This document shows, piece by piece, positions 1-11,589 of a stretch of 64,000 nucleotides of DNA (the first letter of the stretch is position 1; every line of letters begins with the position of its first letter). The DNA comes from Liolophura sinensis (taxonomy: Eukaryota; Mollusca; Polyplacophora; Chitonida; Chitonidae). The notes beneath the pieces were generated by a model, which did no database searches, was not told the origin of the DNA, and saw only the letters and a list, made by a program, of their open reading frames with translations. The DNA is taken from NCBI RefSeq assembly GCF_032854445.1, contig NC_088305.1, positions 23,779,400-23,843,399 of the forward strand, given 5' to 3'. The position numbers were made by a program, and so were the translations under genes.

Positions 1-924
1 TACAACTTTGTTTTATTACACAAATTTATTTGTTTAAACATACTGGAGCATACACATTACAGAAAATACAAAATAACTTTTTAGTTTATAATTGTATTAA
101 AAATTTCAAATCTCACGAAAATTAAACAATACTGCATGGAGCATTTCCCATATACAATTACTTGGCATTGCATGGCAGATATACATCATAAAAAAACATG
201 AAACAATTTTTAAAAAAAGTAGGAAGTGGAACACTTTGTGCCAGATTTCTAATACTCATCTTAAATGCGAACTGTATTTACATATCAACATGCAATTGTG
301 GGTTAATTGATTACCGGCCGTCTCCCTGTGGCTGTACTCATCATCAATTGAGTAAACATATAGCCGTAGAAGCCTGATAGAGACTCTACTTCACCATTTT
401 GAAGAGAATATGTCAAAAATCGATCAGCGTGCAAACGCAATGGTTTCGCTATTATTTTAGAGTAGCCCATAATGATTACCTATCACAAGATATCAACCTT
501 TATTTGCTGTTCTATGTCGACAATAAAGTACCTAAAATTTATAAAGTGACTTTTTCAAAATTTAGACTCATTTTAGCACTATAAATGGTACAGGAACGAG
601 TCTAACGTTTTAACGTGATTTTTTAACGTACCTCTGTACCAATTTCAGCTTTAGCTTAACCCTCACACTCTGTCCATTTAAGTTTTCGCCAGAGTAATGA
701 GTTACAGTACTCCATGGCGGCAGTTCACGTATGAGTAGTTTATTTAACTGAGACTAAACATCGTCGATGGTTCAAAAGTGTATGAAAAGCCGGGCTTAAA
801 TCTTAACACCAGTCTTGTTCTAATACGAAGTCAATGGGGATTTGCTCTGGACTAAACTTAATTTCTGGCTTAACCGCTACTATATTTTTGAAAAACTGGG
901 CCCAGAAGTTTAATTTGATTGTTG
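1..924. other. AT-rich stretch, no gene recognised
   Basis: I find no exon with convincing splice sites here. Two TTTATT hexamers at 12-17 and 25-30 are AATAAA when read on the minus strand, so the 3' end of a minus-strand transcript could lie at the window edge; nothing else supports this. Confidence 0.4.
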
Positions 925-1215
925 CTCTTATTTGTGGAGGAATTGGGAGTACTTGGGGTTAACCACCAGCCTTTGGCATGTCACAAACAAGCTTTCCCGC
1001 GTACAGACATGCTCCCCAAATTGCTGGGTGACAAGCGGTCTTAAACGAATGTTAGACTGCTCAAGCAGCGACACGAGCGTCGTCAACAGATTATTGTCAC
1101 CAAGGCCTCTTTAACGGTGAGAGCGTGGGAATAAACACATTCCCTGTCCGAGGCGGGGTTTGAACCCGCACCTTGTGTGTCCCAGATGTTGATCTAGATC
1201 TGAGCCAACGGGTAA
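925..1215 (-). mobile_element. tRNA-derived SINE, family C
   Basis: Read on the minus strand, the head near 1215 has a tRNA-like A box (TGGCTCAGATCTAG) and a B box (GGTTCAAACCC), as expected for an internal RNA polymerase III promoter. The body runs down to about 925. Related pieces with the same head or body occur near 29125, 44555, 50245 and 60302, which supports a dispersed family. No clear target-site duplication was found, so the ends are approximate. Confidence 0.6.
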
Positions 1216-2937
1216 GGTTTATTTTTGTACTACAAATACTAATTAACTTTTAGACATAAGTTATGGTTAAAACCACTACAATACAAGGTTAAACCTGTAA
1301 TTAAAAAAGTTAAAAGAAATAAAACAGATAAAAAAATTTCCATAATTTAGAAGCTGTTATATGTGTGATTGGGTGATACTCTTGTCTAAGAGTGATAGTA
1401 TGGTGCTGTATTCAGTGGTGCGTATCTTACAATCTATACGTATCGTGCAGCGTGAATCTTTCCCTGCTATGTGCATCTGGATGAGAAGTTCGTGCAAACG
1501 GTTTATCTCGGAACTACTCGTGCGTCTCCGGCAACTGCATGTCAACTTTTAACATTAGATCTATAAGAATAATCGCTCCGATCACAAACTTTTACTCAAA
1601 GAGAGAAAAGAGGGTATTTCAGCTCGTGTTTATAATTTTCTAAAATAAGATATAGCATAACTTATGACTGAATACAGAATAAAGTTAAACTGTCAATAAC
1701 GTGTCATGATAATCCTTAAAACACATAAATACAGTTCAGCCCGATTTACTTGGTATGCAAGGAAATATGAATAGAATGTATTACGAAGTTATCATTTACA
1801 CTTGTCAGCTTTCAATCATTTGTCAGATTCCATGCATATGACTGAACAAATTACGATTAAAACTTGTCCGCAAGTATAGTTTCCTTCAATAGATATCTCA
1901 GTGTTATTGATATACCCTTCATCTCGAATATTTCAGTATTAATAGATGTCGTTTATTTATATAGGATATACACCACCGGTTTTCATTAGCATATTACATG
2001 TTTTTAAGTACTTTCAGAAAGGAATCTCATAAACACAACAGAAAGTTTATGATGCTTCAATGAATTCTGCTAATGCAATAGTTTAGATTGATAAATATGA
2101 CAGTCTTATTCTATTAATACCGCAAGGGTTTATTAGACTATAGCAGTATACAGTGTTGAATATGACTCAGTATTATGTTATAAAACAGTTCACATTCTAA
2201 CATCAGACAAAAGACTGTGTTCAAATTAACGTAATGTTTTTCTTGAGCATAGGAAATAAATCTTTGCTAGCTAGTCTGGTAGAACTGGACATATTTGTAG
2301 TGTGTAAGACCCTACCAGACTACTAGTATTTGCTAGTGAAATAGTGGAGACTAATGAAAAGTTTTCTTTAGAACTTAATCTTTGTCAGCTCCCAAACAGG
2401 GGTGAATAAGGTAAATTAAATTTTTCACATTAGAATCCTGTAAGCTGTTTAAACGCCGATAGTGTACACGATACTGACGGTATATACATGTACGTACGTC
2501 AGGGTTTAAATACCGTTTATACCACGCCACTGGCAAGATTTCCGGGATCAAATGAGTTTGTTATACATGACAATGAATTATAGTAAGAATATAAACATGG
2601 AGTATGGAAGAAACAACTCCTGGGGCCTACATGTATTAATATGAACCATAAACGATAACCTTACTCCAAACAACTAACTGTAGTCATTTCGGACAAAACA
2701 GGAAATAAATGTTACATGTAAACTAAAAATGTAAGCCAGTGAATTACAGATAGCAAATAGCTCACTTTTTTGATTAATTATTTATTTTCTTGGTCAGTTA
2801 AAAATAACGGCCATCATATAAGTGTAGAAATCCTGAATGCCTTGGTTATACATTTGTCAAATTACTGACGAACTTTGCGACGTTTGACGTAGGCGTACAT
2901 ATATGTACACTATATTGTTGCAAACAAAAAGTGATCC
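1216..2937. other. Intergenic, no firm gene
   Basis: Mostly AT-rich sequence. 1357-1551 is open on the minus strand (and also on the plus strand) and is less AT-rich than its surroundings, but it lacks a good acceptor and matches no family I know. The only other structure is the inverted repeat at 2271-2323. Confidence 0.4.
2271..2323. repeat. Inverted repeat (hairpin)
   Basis: Arms tagtctggtag (2272-2282) and ctaccagacta (2312-2322) are perfect reverse complements separated by 29 bases. The match extends outward through ctag with a one-base gap. It could be a relic of a small DNA transposon; no target-site duplication is evident. Confidence 0.6.
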
Positions 2938-3045
2938 TTTGCAGGCTGCTAGCGCCACTAATGACGGTAAAGTCTCCACGGACAGTGACAGAGGATTAAT
3001 CTAAAAATACCTTGCTCAGGGCTGGGTTTGAACCAGAATGTAATG
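2938..3045 (-). mobile_element. tRNA-related SINE fragment
   Basis: On the minus strand this holds a B-box-like segment (TGGTTCAAACCCAG), followed by a body that weakly resembles the family C copy at 925-1215. The A-box half is not recognisable, so only a degraded fragment is claimed. Confidence 0.35.
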
Positions 3046-3194
3046 TGTTATTTATAGTCTGTGAAAAGTATGCGAGCACTGTAGCTGATGTCACAGATAT
3101 TCAAATGGCTAGCGACTTCATGTTTTTAAATGCTTTGCGGTGTGTTTTTGTTTGTTTTACTAACAGGATTGGACTGAGATATACAAATCCATGC

Positions 3195-4030
3195 CATTTC
3201 AGAATATTCAAGTGCCTCAGACACAGAGCACATCACTATATCGAGCACATTACAAGAGCTGCAGTCACAGAGCCCATCACTGTAGGATAAGGTGTTGCAG
3301 ACACAGAGCCCGTCACTGTGCCGAACACCTTACATGTGCTGCAGTCACAGAGCCCATCACTGTGGTATAAGGTGTTGCAGACACAGAGCCCGTCACTGTA
3401 CCGAACACCTTACATGTACTGCAGTCACATAGCCCATCACTATACTGAGCGCATTACAAGTGCTGCAGCGACAGAGCCCATCACTGTGGTATAAGGTGTT
3501 GCAAACACAGAGCCCGTCACTACACCGAACACCTTACAAGTGCTGCAAACACAGAGCCCGTCACTATACTGAGCACATTACAACTGCTGCAGACACAGAG
3601 TCCCTCACCGATTTTTAGGTGCCGCAGCCACAGAGCCCGTCACTGTGCTGAACAACTTACAACTAGTGCAGTCACAGAGCCCGTCACTATACTGAATAAT
3701 TTGCAAACACTGCAATCACAGAAGCCGTCACTATACTGAACACCTAGTAAGTGCTGCAGCCACAGAGCCGGTCACTATACTGAATAACTCACAAGTGCTA
3801 CAGACAAAGAGCCCGTCACTATACTGAACAACTTACAAGTACTGCAAACAAGGAAGACGTCACTATGCTAAACACCTAACAACTACTACAGCCACAGAGC
3901 CCGTCACTGTGATGAACAACTTACAAGTTCTGTAGCCACAGAGCCTGTCACAGTAGTATACACCTAATAAGTGCTGCAGCCACAGAGCCCGTCACTATAC
4001 TGAACATCTTACAAGTGCTGTAATAACTGA
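3195..4030. repeat. Tandem satellite, 36- and 44-bp units
   Basis: About twenty copies of a unit built on 'cacagagcccgtcactat', with arms ending 'gaacaccttaca'. Two unit lengths, 36 and 44 bp, alternate at the left end and copies decay to the right. The 36-bp variant carries 'taaggtgtt', the reverse complement of 'aacacctta' in the neighbouring unit, so adjacent units can pair as hairpins. Short open frames inside are a by-product of the repeat. Confidence 0.85.
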
Positions 4031-5610
4031 GCCACAAAGTATTCACCTCAAAAGTCCAATTATTTCTGCATTATTAAGCACATGACAAAAATGAACCAGA
4101 CGTCGTTGGTGAAAGTTCAACATTCTGCATGAGGCTTGTTCAATCCTATGCAATGGTAGCAGTCTTTTCAGAGACTACCACAGCGTTGCTCATTGATGCT
4201 ATTTTCTATTCCCTCATTACTTCGTTTGACACATTTGTATATTTTACAGGACCTGGGTATAGAAATCCATGCCGGTCTTAGATATAAAACCAAAATCAAT
4301 TCTAAGCACAAGGAACGATATTGATCTTTCCGACACACGCAGATTAGCAATGCATTCTGGCCAAACCTCTATAAGCTCTAACTGTACAAACACAGGTAAA
4401 CGTGAACAGTATGACTATTACTCGCGATCGTTTTAGCGTTTCCTTACAAGTTAAGATAAAAGCTGGCACGTAGCTTGTTATTATCCGGATTATTAGTTAA
4501 TTGGCTATATCGTCTTGTTTGATGATAGTGGTTTTCAGATGAATTATATTGCAAATTGCGGGGATATGCTTTTGGGCGGATATTCTTTTTTCCTTATGCA
4601 AACGGCAGATTGCATTGGAATGAAGAGATTCTCATGATCCACACATGCGCACTGCTGGTTCTAGCCGTCTCTAAATACATGTTAAGCGCCAATAGATTCT
4701 TACAGGAAATATTTGCCTAGTTTCAATGCACTTGATGTGTACTTGGAAATTCACAAGAAAGTTTTTTGAACCATTCCAAATTACTTTTATAAATAAGAAA
4801 GAGAATTTCTCATGTCACCCTTTTAATAAACGTAATGTTGAAAATGACTAGTTTCTGTGCGCAGCCTTGCGTTTCATTACTAAAGGTGTTGGGCCTCCAT
4901 CGGACACTGTCCTGTTTCCTGTGCAAAATAACTTTCACAGGCCCAGAGATTGTCTCAAACACTTTATTAAGCATGGAATAATACTGAAACGTATTGAAAT
5001 CCATTGAACAATTAACCCCGGTTTAAAATATATCAGATGTTTACGAAGTACCTCGTCAAGGATATAAAATTTATTAATTATTCTAAAATTTAATTGATTT
5101 ATTTTGCAATGACAGACATGACCGATCGGCAGCTGCACCATAACTCACAGAAACACCACTATTTCTCCGCGATACTTTATCACACCTGAACAGGTAAGTT
5201 GTCAACGGAAAAACCCGTTATCACTCGAGTAGTTGGGCGCGCCATTACTCCATTTCGCGCTCAATGAACTGGTGAGAAAAATCCCGAATGGAGTGCTATA
5301 GAGTCTGATTAGGGCTTTCACATCAGGTGATAAAAGATGCCACCTGTTTCCACTTCACATCTGAGAATTGTTTATTTTTTGCTAATGTTTCATGAACTGC
5401 TCAAGATAACTGTACACTGTTCCACGATAACAGTCAGGATTATGGTGCAGACATGTTGATAAAAAAAGACGTTTCTGATGTTTTCTCAACACGCCTCTGC
5501 CATTTCATGCAGGTACAAAATTTTAGGACAGGATACAAAAGTAAAATTGCCCCCTTTACACCTTGAAATTATACCTGTATAGCGTTCACTTTCAAATGTA
5601 TTAATTTGGT
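4031..5610. other. Intergenic, no gene recognised
   Basis: No exon structure found. A segment at 4245-4290 (gaaatccatgcc context) resembles 3160-3200 on the other side of the satellite, so the array may have grown inside a dispersed repeat. The minus-strand open frame at 4810-5004 has no splice support. Confidence 0.4.
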
Positions 5611-5740
5611 TTATTTATTTAGTTGATTATTGTTTTACGCCACACTCAAAAATATTTCACTTACACGATGGCGGTCAACATTATATGGTAGGAGGAAACC
5701 GCGCAGAGCCCAGGGGAAACCCACGACCATCCGCAGCTTT
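5611..5740 (-). mobile_element. SINE family A, 3' part
   Basis: Starts with the (TTTA)n tail in reverse and continues through the reverse complement of the family 3' end (acgccacactcaaaaatatttcac, 18 of 24 family bases kept) to the 'cgaccatccgcag' block. The tRNA-like head is absent, so this copy is 5'-truncated. Confidence 0.7.
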
Positions 5741-6541
5741 GAATTAAAAAAGTAATTAATTTTACTAAATAATTATGTGATTGATTTGTCCTTGATGATA
5801 TGAGGAAAAAATCCACTATAATGTCGAATATAAGTAGCCAACCAACAAACTAGCAAATTTACATTACTTTTTTTTTTTAAATTTGCTTAGACATTTCCAG
5901 ATCGATGTCAACCACTAATACATGTACATTAATATTTAAGATGACACGATTTGGTTTGATATTATGTATACATGATATGTATATACATGGGCTTTCGTAT
6001 GATAAGTACCTAAACGATAAGAGTTTTAGCTGTTTCCACAAGCACATTTTAAATTAAGCACGGTTGATACTTAAGAAATGAAAGAAACTACAGTTATTCC
6101 CTCCTTGAACACGATTGAGCCGATGCTTTGTATACGTCCGGTTGGCTATCAAAAATAAGTTTTCTCGTCTCCATGAAACAAAGAAAAGATGTTCTGGTCG
6201 TCGACTACCGCTTAACAAATTCCATTTGACATTTGCAAGGACTGATCCAGCTCTGTTTCACCACGAAATGTAAACAGACTTCATAAAAAAATCGATGCTA
6301 TAAGACGCCCGCCCGGACGCACACCCAAAGGGATTATCATGCTAATGGTAATTGGATACCTGAACATGATGACGTCACATTGCACAGTTGGGTTTTTCTG
6401 TACCGGTACCAAAATTGGGTTAGTCTTCGCTTTCCGCGCGTGTCCGTGGTCTATAACACAAGACACGCACAGGGCTGGTGAAATGGGATACAGTATTGGC
6501 CAATATTTGCATCTTAGACATACTTAGACATAATCCTTTGC
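5741..6541. other. Upstream flank of the GPCR gene
   Basis: No gene seen. Overlapping short open frames near 6281-6527 lie on both strands and lack any recognisable product. The stretch becomes less AT-rich toward the TATA box at 6543, in keeping with a promoter-proximal region. Confidence 0.4.
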
Positions 6542-6542
6542 G

Positions 6543-6550
6543 TATATATA
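6543..6550 (+). promoter_or_regulatory. TATA box of the GPCR gene
   Basis: TATATATA sits 92 bases before the start codon at 6642. A transcription start about 30 bases downstream (near 6573) would give a 5' leader of roughly 70 bases. This is position-based inference. Confidence 0.5.
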
Positions 6551-6641
6551 ACTACAATCAGCATAGTCGGAGCGGCACAAGGGGAAGCGAACGGCTTTCA
6601 AGCACAGACCTGGGGATGATCAACGAAAAAAGAAATATACC

Positions 6642-9600
6642 ATGAAGATGAAAGGTTATCTTGTTCTTATCACAGCCCATTGGCTTTACTTTGGTTCCCT
6701 GACAGGTAAGCATAGAAGAATTGAAAAACAAAATGAAAACAAAAAGGTGACTTGTTTTGTATGGTTGATATTCAATGGCGTTGTCCAGAATATTTCGCTG
6801 ATACGATGACAGTGAGGAGTAAACGACCGCCCTTCATCAAGTACCGTATAAAAGGTCTGAGTAAAAGCCTTAAGCAAACCAACGAAAGCTTGATTCGAGT
6901 CAGTGATAGCTGCATTCGGACAGGTGACCTCATTCAACTGGTACAACACTTTATTTGAATGAACGAGCAGTTCTCCTTCATTTAGTTGTAAATATATTTC
7001 TTTCATCCGGTGGTTTTCTATATATGCGAAAAATGGTACGAAAATCTAAAAAAAAATAGTACCTAAATACCACGTTTTGTAACAGTATACTAGCATGTGC
7101 CTGAAATGTTCATATTTATGCTAATATTTACTTTAATAAAGTACAAAATTCCTTCACCAATACCTAATTTATCGGATACGTCCGCTGAAAGGAAGCTTTT
7201 TCACCAGGATTGTATTAATACAAACATTCTCGGGAGATTTCTGTTTCAGTCTAATTTTATAATTTCAGCGAAGGTACAAGGAGCTTGTTTAAAATTATTC
7301 GGGATTATTTCCGGGTTTGTGTTAGATAAACCCGGTCGGGTTTGTTAGGGAGTTTACGTCCGGTATTGTTGAAAAACCAAAAAGGTTACGCAGTGTTCCT
7401 GCACAAGAAGGTGACATATATGGACAAACTTCAGTCAAATGAAGACATTTCTCATCATCCATTAAGTATTCTGCACGCACCATTTGTATCTGTAGGAATT
7501 TTACCTTAAAGTTCTGAATAAATATTGATAACCGTTTACTATAATCTCTTTAGTGACATGTAAGCTTTTGGCGAGCTAATGCCAAGAAAAGTGAAAGTTA
7601 GGACAGAGACATGGGTCTCTACAAGAGACCCCTTTAAATGCATGTGGTTATCATTTAAAGAGAAAAGTTGCGGTTTTCTTTTCTGTGACTACAAGTCTTT
7701 TCGATAAAAAAAATTATTTGATTTTTCTTTTAAAGAGGAACTTAGTTTTGAAACCCAGCTCTCTTAAGTTAACCCGTGGGACATCCTGGACAAAAATATT
7801 TTCTCTTAATGCAAAGATTATTAGCAGTTGTGACAGCATGCGAAATAAAATTTTGGTCCACAGTGGTCTGTACAAAACAAACGTAGAGCTAATTAAGAAC
7901 AACATTTCAAATGGATGTCCGTTTGTCGGTTTTTTAGTTTTACACCAGTGTGACAATAATTTCTTACACGAGCCGTTTACACATTTTTACTTGCTATTTT
8001 ACCAACGTGGGCGTATAATCACTAGAAATCTGTTTCCGCTTTTGCACCGTCTTTATCGCCTTATCGTCCATCCTCCTTCGGTGGGATCAGATGTTTGTTT
8101 TCGTCATACTATAACGTACAACGGCTCATTCTTTCTTGAAAAATCCCGATTCCCCTCCCCTTCCTTACACAGATAGAACACTCAACTATAGATGAGAGAC
8201 TATTGGGCGCTTAACATTTGTCTTGTTTTAATATTACAGTATCAGGACTTCGATATGACACCTTCTTGAACCAAACCATTGCTGTTTGCCCCGGTGCGAG
8301 TTGTGAAGGCCAATGTTACGTTCTGCGCGAGGCCGAGGACACGTGCCATTGTGACGCCATCTGTGAAATGTATGGAGACTGCTGCTATGACTACTGGTCC
8401 ACGTGCAAAAATGAGACTCTCGAAATCTCGCGCGAGAAGTCGATGCCGCAAGACAGACTTGTGTGCCGAACCATTGGAGGTCCTCACTGCCATGTGTCCA
8501 TCAAAATGATCGCCGCTTGTCCGTCGTTCTTCGACCTGACTTTGGTAAGCAAACGTTGTGAAACATTCAGCTTGGGTTACATGGCTCCCGTGTACGGAAA
8601 ACGAGGCTATATTTACGCTAACAAATACTGCGCTCAGTGTCATGGAGAAACGTCACATGACCTCGTGAAACTACCAGCTTCCTTGGAATGTCCAGACGAT
8701 CCACTAATATCCCGCATTTTGCAGAACCTAACGGTTGACGACGAAGACAGTTGGCTAACGTTGCAAATTAAGTGCTATTACAACGTCAGTCTGCCGACGT
8801 CACTTGAGCATTACATCCGATACTGCAGCCAGATGAGAATCTACGACAACCCGTGTCACTATCGTCCGGGAGTCTTCCAGTCCCAAGAGCAGTACGAAAT
8901 GCTTTATAGAGCGTGTAACACTTATCAAGGCTTCCTTTCGATCCAGTACAAAGACATCAACCATCACACTTCCTATTACTGGCGAGATCACAAGAACAGC
9001 CACTGTGCTATGTGTACAAAAGTACTTAGCACAAAACTTAACACGAGTTGTCCGACCACGAGAAGCCGAGTTAAGCGGCAACAGTGCTTGACAGGGCCTG
9101 GCTCCGTTCACGCTCCCAGTTTCACAATTTTGTTGGACTTCGACAACGACTTCAGCACGGAGCTAGTTGAAAGCATTAGATCGTGCCCGACAGGGCATAC
9201 CTACGACCCTATCTTAGCTATCTGCAGACCCATAAAATGTTCCCAAGGCTATCGTTTTCTGGATGCCAAGTGCGTTCGTGACAAAGGACTAAGGGATTCT
9301 ATGATCACAATACTATCGGCTGATTTCAAATCAACTTCAAGCAAGGACTATCCCTTGCCCAAAAAGCTTATCGCTGATCTGTTTGACAATATTGGGTCAC
9401 CGGACAACTTCACTTACGACCAGAATATTTCTGGAAATATAAGCAAAGTAACGGGACATTACAGAGCAATGAGAGATGAATCCATTTTTAGAAGTACCAA
9501 TAAAGGGCTGCTGTTTTGTGAAATGATTGCGAACCAATCAAAGGCCCTCGGAATCCACGAGCCCGAATCAGTCTCCATCCAGTGTAACATTTACTTACAT

Positions 9601-10860
9601 TACGAAGATGATCCAGAGAATTGCTTCAAAGAAACTGCTAAACACGCTATATTCAATGATACTTCAGTCAAGGGGCTCTACTATTCTTCCGTAATGGACA
9701 GTTTGGAAGATGAAGACTCCCTTATCCATGTGTCCGTCAGTCTAACAGAAACATTTGTCGGGGGGTCTTTTAAGCTGTCTGGAAAGCTATCAACCACCCA
9801 ATGTAGCTTACCGTTACTGACCTGCCCTTTGATTGAGGTCGCTAAAACCCTTGTCGCGTCCCACAATTCGACACACCTACTGCTTCACACGGGCGAATTC
9901 TACAAAGGTGCCAATTTCAAGATCATGGAGAACAAGACGTATCTCTGTACAGAAATCGTGGACAATTTTACGGAAATCACACAGCCAATGTTTACTCTTC
10001 AGATCGGAGAGAACATCGTGCATTATTACATGACGGTCGTGGGGCTGGGTCTCTCTATAGCGGGATTGGCGTTGACGCTGATTGTTTATGTGACTCTCGA
10101 AAAGCTTAGAACGGTTCCTGGAAAAATCCTGATGAACCTCACTCTGTCGTTACTGTTAGCTCAGTTTTTCTTTGCGTTCGGGACCGGCAAAATGGCATGG
10201 CCGAACTTTTGTACCGCTAACGCTGTCCTGGAGCATTACCTCTGGCTGGTGTCATTTTTTTGGATGAACGTCATATCTTTGGACTTGGCCAAAACGTTCA
10301 TGTCGTCCAGTTTGCTGTCTCACGACGACAGAGGGCGTTCGTTACTGGCAGTTTACTCAGTCTACAGCTGGGGACTTCCGTTTTTGAAAGTCACAGCTTG
10401 TTTTCTCCTGGACATTCTGGACGTTGTTCCCGATAATCAGCTCAAGTACGCTTCAATTAGAGCGTGTTTCTTATCAGGATACAATGGCATGCTGTACGCT
10501 TTTGTCCTCCCGCTTACCGTAATCATGGTTGTGAATATCATCTGTTTCATTGGCGTTCTCCTTATGTTGACCAAAGCATCGTCTTTGGAGAAGAAAATCC
10601 AGAAAAACAGAATCAAGCGAAACCAACACTTCCTCTTGGCAAAACTTCTGCCAATCACCGGCTTAACTTGGACGTTTGGTGTTGTGGCCACCTTCAGCAA
10701 AATTACGTTTCTTTGGAATCCATTCATAATTCTCAACTCTCTTCAAGGCGTGTTCGTGTTTTGTGCCTTTGTCTTAAATAGCCGTGTGAAACGAATGTTG
10801 AAGGCAAAACTGAGCCAGATTTCTCAAGAAGCTACTGGAACATCTAACACACGCTTCTGA
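6642..10860 (+). CDS. Somatomedin-B-containing family-B-like 7TM receptor
   Basis: Two coding exons, 6642-6705 and 8240-10860, joined through GTAAG at 6706 and an AG at 8238-8239 in matching phase (G|TA), give 894 residues. The ATG at 6642 follows 'atacc' and starts a hydrophobic signal peptide (residues 1 to about 21). Residues 38-78 hold the Cys pattern of a somatomedin-B domain (C43, C47, C57-x-C59, C63, C69-C70, C77). Paired CAxC motifs lie at 152-155 and 277-280, and an RVKR furin-type site at 298-301. Seven membrane segments follow: about 619-642, 652-676, 690-712, 727-750, 771-800, 818-843 and 849-872, with LRTVPGKILMNL after TM1 and LPITGLTW in TM6, typical of secretin/adhesion/methuselah-like receptors. 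There is no clear GPS cleavage motif before TM1. The tail is short (about 22 residues). The whole 7TM region lies in one exon. Likely a plasma-membrane receptor; ligand unknown. Confidence 0.9.
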
Positions 10861-11583
10861 TGAACAGTTCTCAAAACAACAACAGTAGCCTACATCGCAA
10901 GCTCAGGGCTTGCTTCGGGAGAACTAGGCTCACACATCTTCTCTTTTCAAATCAGAGGTATCGGTAATGACATTGACAATTGTGTTTTGCTATTGGGACC
11001 AAATGTGACGCTCTCACAATTCTTGGTGTATTCTTGGTGTGCAGGAATTGTTTGATAGAAGCTCAGCACTTTGACACCATTACTCTTGACAGCGTTCTGT
11101 AACTCCAAATGTGTCCTATCAAACATAGGTAATAGAACCCTGCGTGCATATTAAATCAAGTAAAATTTTGGTAAAATTATGCATAAAATTGGTTGTACGG
11201 TAATTATTTATATTGGTGTGGTGAGTTAATATTGTAAGTGTAAAATTGTAACGAAGTTACACCCAGTCATCGTTTTTCATGATGTATCAACATTATATAA
11301 ATTGTCACCTGTTGTTCATCTATTTTTGATTTTTACATCTTCTTTAAGTTGAGAATATTATTAATGGTGATCAAGGTGTTATTTCATGATATTGTAGCGC
11401 GAAGTTTGATGGTTATTACCTCTACGTTAGTTGGCATTTGTTTAATATGTAATGTCATTCACTATCGGTTAACCTGTGTTAGTTTGTCGTCGTTGTATTT
11501 TATGAAATCTGATGAATATTTTCAAATTCGTTAATTTTAGGCGATATTGTCGACTGTTACATTTAAGAAGTTAAAGATTATCA

Positions 11584-11589
11584 AATAAA
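11584..11589 (+). terminator. Poly(A) signal of the GPCR gene
   Basis: The first AATAAA seen after the stop codon at 10860. It would give a 3' untranslated region of about 750 bases. No transcript evidence is available. Confidence 0.45.

Noticed and set aside
7303-7330. Short perfect hairpin (ccgggttt ... aaacccgg) in GPCR intron 1
   Set aside because: An eight-base stem with no T-run, protein site or repeat family; expected by chance in a window of this size.
7685-8176. 163-codon open frame just before the GPCR second exon
   Set aside because: It lies wholly in intron 1, has no ATG start or splice sites that join either exon, and its product has no recognisable motif. The exon 1-exon 2 junction is phase-perfect without it.
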